Part shown: one piece after another, positions 61,650-64,000 of the stretch | How positions within the stretch are numbered: the stretch's first letter is position 1 | Layout: each line of letters starts with the position of its first letter | Assembly (NCBI GenBank): GCA_030765055.1 | Contig: CM060958.1 | Coordinates: forward strand, 107,562,627 to 107,626,626 | Source: Mantis religiosa | Lineage: Eukaryota > Arthropoda > Insecta > Mantodea > Mantidae | Direction of reading: 5' to 3' | Length of the DNA: 64,000 bases | The notes under the pieces: generated by a model | What the model was told of the DNA's origin: nothing | Database searches by the model: none | The model's input: only the letters and a program-made list of their open reading frames with translations | Translations under genes and position numbers: made by a program

Positions 61650-62715
61650 AAAACAACTGAATGATATTAATCTGAACTCTCCAGAGTAAATAAACACATC
61701 TTATTCAGCATTCATTTATAAACATATGCATACAGCATTCCACAGGCTAACAGGAAATGAAGAGTTTGCTCTTTCTCGAATTTAACACCTTGACTTATTC
61801 ACAGTAATTCTTTTATCACGTCATGTCAGTAGTTTAAATTTCAGTTTTGAGTAATTAAAAGCATATGTACATACATTCACACCAACCACTTTGAACTCTC
61901 TAGAGTAAATAGAGATTACGAACCATTCATAAACAAAGATATAATGTGACCAGACATGTTCTGCCAGGACAGCAGGAAATTTATTGTTTCTTCTCGCTCG
62001 AATTGGCTTATTCAAAGTAATTCTTTTATCACGTCATGTCAAATGTTTACGTTTCAGTTCTGAGTAATTACAAATATACGTACACGCATAGATGCCAACC
62101 AATAATGATATCCATACAGTGCTTACGTCGTGATTTATTGTTATAATACAGGTAATAGTGGTTTATTTATTTGTATTAGAAAACCTATTTGAGCTAAAAA
62201 TATGGGATTTTCATGGTTATGTTAGATTCATTACTCTCTGCCTTCCACATGGATCAGTTTCAGCAAAATCTGAATGTTTGTCTTACCGCGAATAGTATAG
62301 TATAGCAACGCAAAGAAAATCCCTGTAAGGAATGTGCTGTGGGACAAGGACAGCGAATGTGTGTGGTAGAGAACGCCTACTATACAAGGAGCAGACCGTT
62401 AAAGAAACATGCGCCCTATTCACTCTGTACATTAAAATAGAGAAGATCCATTCACAAAAATAGAAGACATCAGAATGTTTTTGAATGGTCTGTAACTGTA
62501 CTGAAATGGGGTGTCATAAACCTGTCCAGGGAGGGTGTGGGAGCCTTCGCCAACCCCCCCCCCCTGCGTCTCCTCCCTCGGAGACTTACTCAGATTGATT
62601 AGGTTGGCGCTCGTCACACACCACTTAGCGGGAATGCAATACGACAACACCGCAGAACTCCGATTGGTTGCTCTCCTAGTAGTGCTCAAGGACAAACGCC
62701 TTCCCATTTGAAATA
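61650..62715 (+). repeat. Repeat D, copy 2, with an internal tandem duplication
   Basis: Matches 42,895-43,930. Its left part is duplicated: GAACTCTC(C/T)AGAGTAAAT … TTATCACGTCATGTC … CACACCAACCA occurs at ~61,675-61,890 and ~61,892-62,100. Interrupted by repeat C at 62,301-62,588. Confidence 0.85.
62301..62588 (+). mobile_element. Repeat C inserted in repeat D
   Basis: Begins AGCAACGCAAAG, ends TCGGAGACTTA at 62,578-62,588. Comparison with repeat D at 43.79 kb shows the uninterrupted site (GAATAGTAT/…AGATTGA). Confidence 0.82.
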
Positions 62716-64000
62716 CATAATATACATATAGTTTAACTTTACACTAGCTTGTATCCATGTCTGCAGGTCAATAGCTTCCTTGGTTTCTGATTTTTTGTTT
62801 GTCTTTTGTTTTTGTTTTTGTAATTTACGTCCTCCAACATTTAGTCATATCGGACGATGAATGGAATGGGTGAAATGATGCTCAATGCGTCCGGGGTTCA
62901 TGGAGCTTAGAGATACCAAACATTCGTCTTGAAGGATAAGGGATAACTCCTGAAGAAACTTATCCAGGTAACTCACCCTGACCGAGATTCGAACTCGGGA
63001 CCTCTTGAGCGTGAGGCAGACATGCTACCAGGTCTACCGAGGCAGGCTTAGTTTTTGAATGACAGCATTTTAAACAAGACAGGTTTAGAGGTTTTATGAA
63101 AATGGAGAATTTGGAAAAACGAGTAGTTATTAAATATTTCCTTTTGAAAAGCTTAACACCTAAAGAAATCAAGGAGGAAATAGGCACTACATTGAAAGAC
63201 TCCGTCCCTTCATATACAGCGATTAAAAGGTTGGTTGTAGAGTTTAAAATGGGACGTACGAGCACTAGTGATGAGTCTCGCTCTGGACGTCCTGTGGGCA
63301 TGAAAACAATTCATCGTTTTGTACTGGAAGAAGGAAGATTAATGTTGTTTGAGATAACAGAGGCAGTAAACATATCAAATGAACGTGCAGATAATATTTT
63401 AAGTATTGTTTTGGGATTGCAAGATGGGTGCCGCGTTTGTTGACACCTGTTCAAAAGCTGCAAAGAAAAATTGTTTCTGTTAAGAATTTGGAGCTCTATG
63501 TATAACTCCCAGTGAACTTTTGAGACAACTTATTGCCATGGATGAAGCTTGGATACATCACTACGCTCCAAAAAATAAATCATAGTCAAAACAGGTGATT
63601 GCTCCAGCTGAACCAACTCCAAAAAAGTCAAAGTAATTTTGTCAGCTAACAAGGTTATGGCAAGTATTTTCTGGGGTGCACAGGGAATTATTTTTACTGA
63701 TTACTTGGAAAAGTGTAAAAGTATCACTGGTGACTACTACGGAAGCTTACTGTAACGTTTGAGTGATGAGGTGAAAATAAAAAGACATCATTTGGCAAAG
63801 AAAAACATATTGTTTCTTCACGACAATGCTCCGGCCCATCGTTCAGTCATTGCAATGAGAAAAATGTGGGAATTAAAGTTCAATTTACTTAAACTATTGA
63901 GCAAATGTAGTACCTAGCGACTATCACCTGTTCCAGAACCTAAAACATTTCTTGGAGGACGAAGATTTCACAACAACGAGGTCATTGATGCAGTAAACAG
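62715..64000 (+). pseudogene. Mariner transposase running off the window, with SINE-A in its 5' leader
   Basis: Same family as 8219-9364. The leader (CATATAGTTTAAC…CTAGCTTGTAT) starts about 62,720 and is cut by SINE-A. ATG at 63,096 (M-K-M-E-N-L-E-K-R-V-V). The N-terminal domain runs to 63,443 with T-S-D-E-S-R-S-G-R-P and L-E-E-G-R-L-M-L-F-E-I. In later frames: M-D-E-A-W-I-H-H-Y (first Asp kept) near 63,540, L-H-D-N-A-P-A-H (second) near 63,820, and Y-H-L-F near 63,930. Several frameshifts and stops. The terminal inverted repeat seen at 9364 is missing. Confidence 0.88.
62791..63047 (-). mobile_element. SINE-A in a mariner leader
   Basis: Flanked by TTGGTTTCTGA (62,780-62,790) and TTAGTTTTTGA (63,048-63,058), an 11-bp duplication with two changes. 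The mariner paralogue near 9.24 kb shows the empty site. Head and B-box complement GAGATTCGAACTCGGG intact. Confidence 0.94.

Overview
This window reads as intergenic or intronic DNA of a large, repeat-rich arthropod genome, most likely an insect. The evidence is the mixture of elements: several mariner and Tc1 lineages, IS630-like elements with long inverted repeats, piggyBac, hAT, Penelope-like GIY-YIG fragments, a Helitron helicase end, non-LTR RNase H, and tRNA-derived SINEs with good A and B boxes. A polyneopteran such as a cockroach or relative would fit, but that is inference. I found no convincing host protein-coding gene, no rRNA and no bona fide tRNA gene. Almost every recognisable coding segment is a broken transposase or retroelement fragment.

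Layout. 0-2 kb: RNase H and piggyBac debris, then a ~470-bp (TTA)n tract. 2-5.3 kb: a Tc1-like element carrying two SINE-A insertions, each with its own 13-bp target duplication. 6.5-10.7 kb: a fold-back mariner, a second fold-back family (called M2 here), a mariner, a 1-kb TIR element sharing its TA with that mariner, and a MITE-like repeat (repeat C). 10.9-18.6 kb: SINE-B copies, a second Tc1, a SINE palindrome, a nearly whole mariner, and a solo LTR splitting a SINE-B. 18.9-24.8 kb: hAT debris, an IS630-like DUF4817-type element, a fold-back Tc1 and LTR-like sequence. 24.8-29.3 kb: another SINE-B; M2 split by a solo LTR that is itself split by a SINE-A; a mariner; and a transposon ORF fragment. 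29.3-34.6 kb: a 5.3-kb, 29-bp minisatellite grown inside a SINE-B. 34.9-48.2 kb: hAT end, two Penelope-like (PLE) fragments, a Helitron fragment, a mariner, repeat D and an IS630-like N-terminus. 48.8-64 kb: SINEs, repeat C copies, a solo LTR, mariners, a second DUF4817-type element, a 40-bp-arm hairpin, and a mariner running off the right end.

Four points stand out. (1) A long minisatellite can be traced to a 29-bp, 1.7-copy tandem seed inside a dispersed SINE-like repeat, because another copy at 39.5 kb still has the seed state. (2) Three hammerhead-ribozyme-like cores occur; two lie downstream, on the same strand, of PLE GIY-YIG fragments, and the best folds with stems I and II intact. (3) Several elements of the IS630-Tc1-mariner superfamily have both ends made from the 3' end of the element (fold-back architecture), including one family with the same internal junction at two loci. 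(4) A three-copy solo-LTR family carries a symmetrical CCAAT/CRE/TATA promoter.

The elements do not work together as a pathway. The order of events can be read from nesting: SINE-A is younger than the Tc1, the LTR and the mariner it interrupts; the LTR is younger than M2 and SINE-B; repeat C is younger than repeat D.
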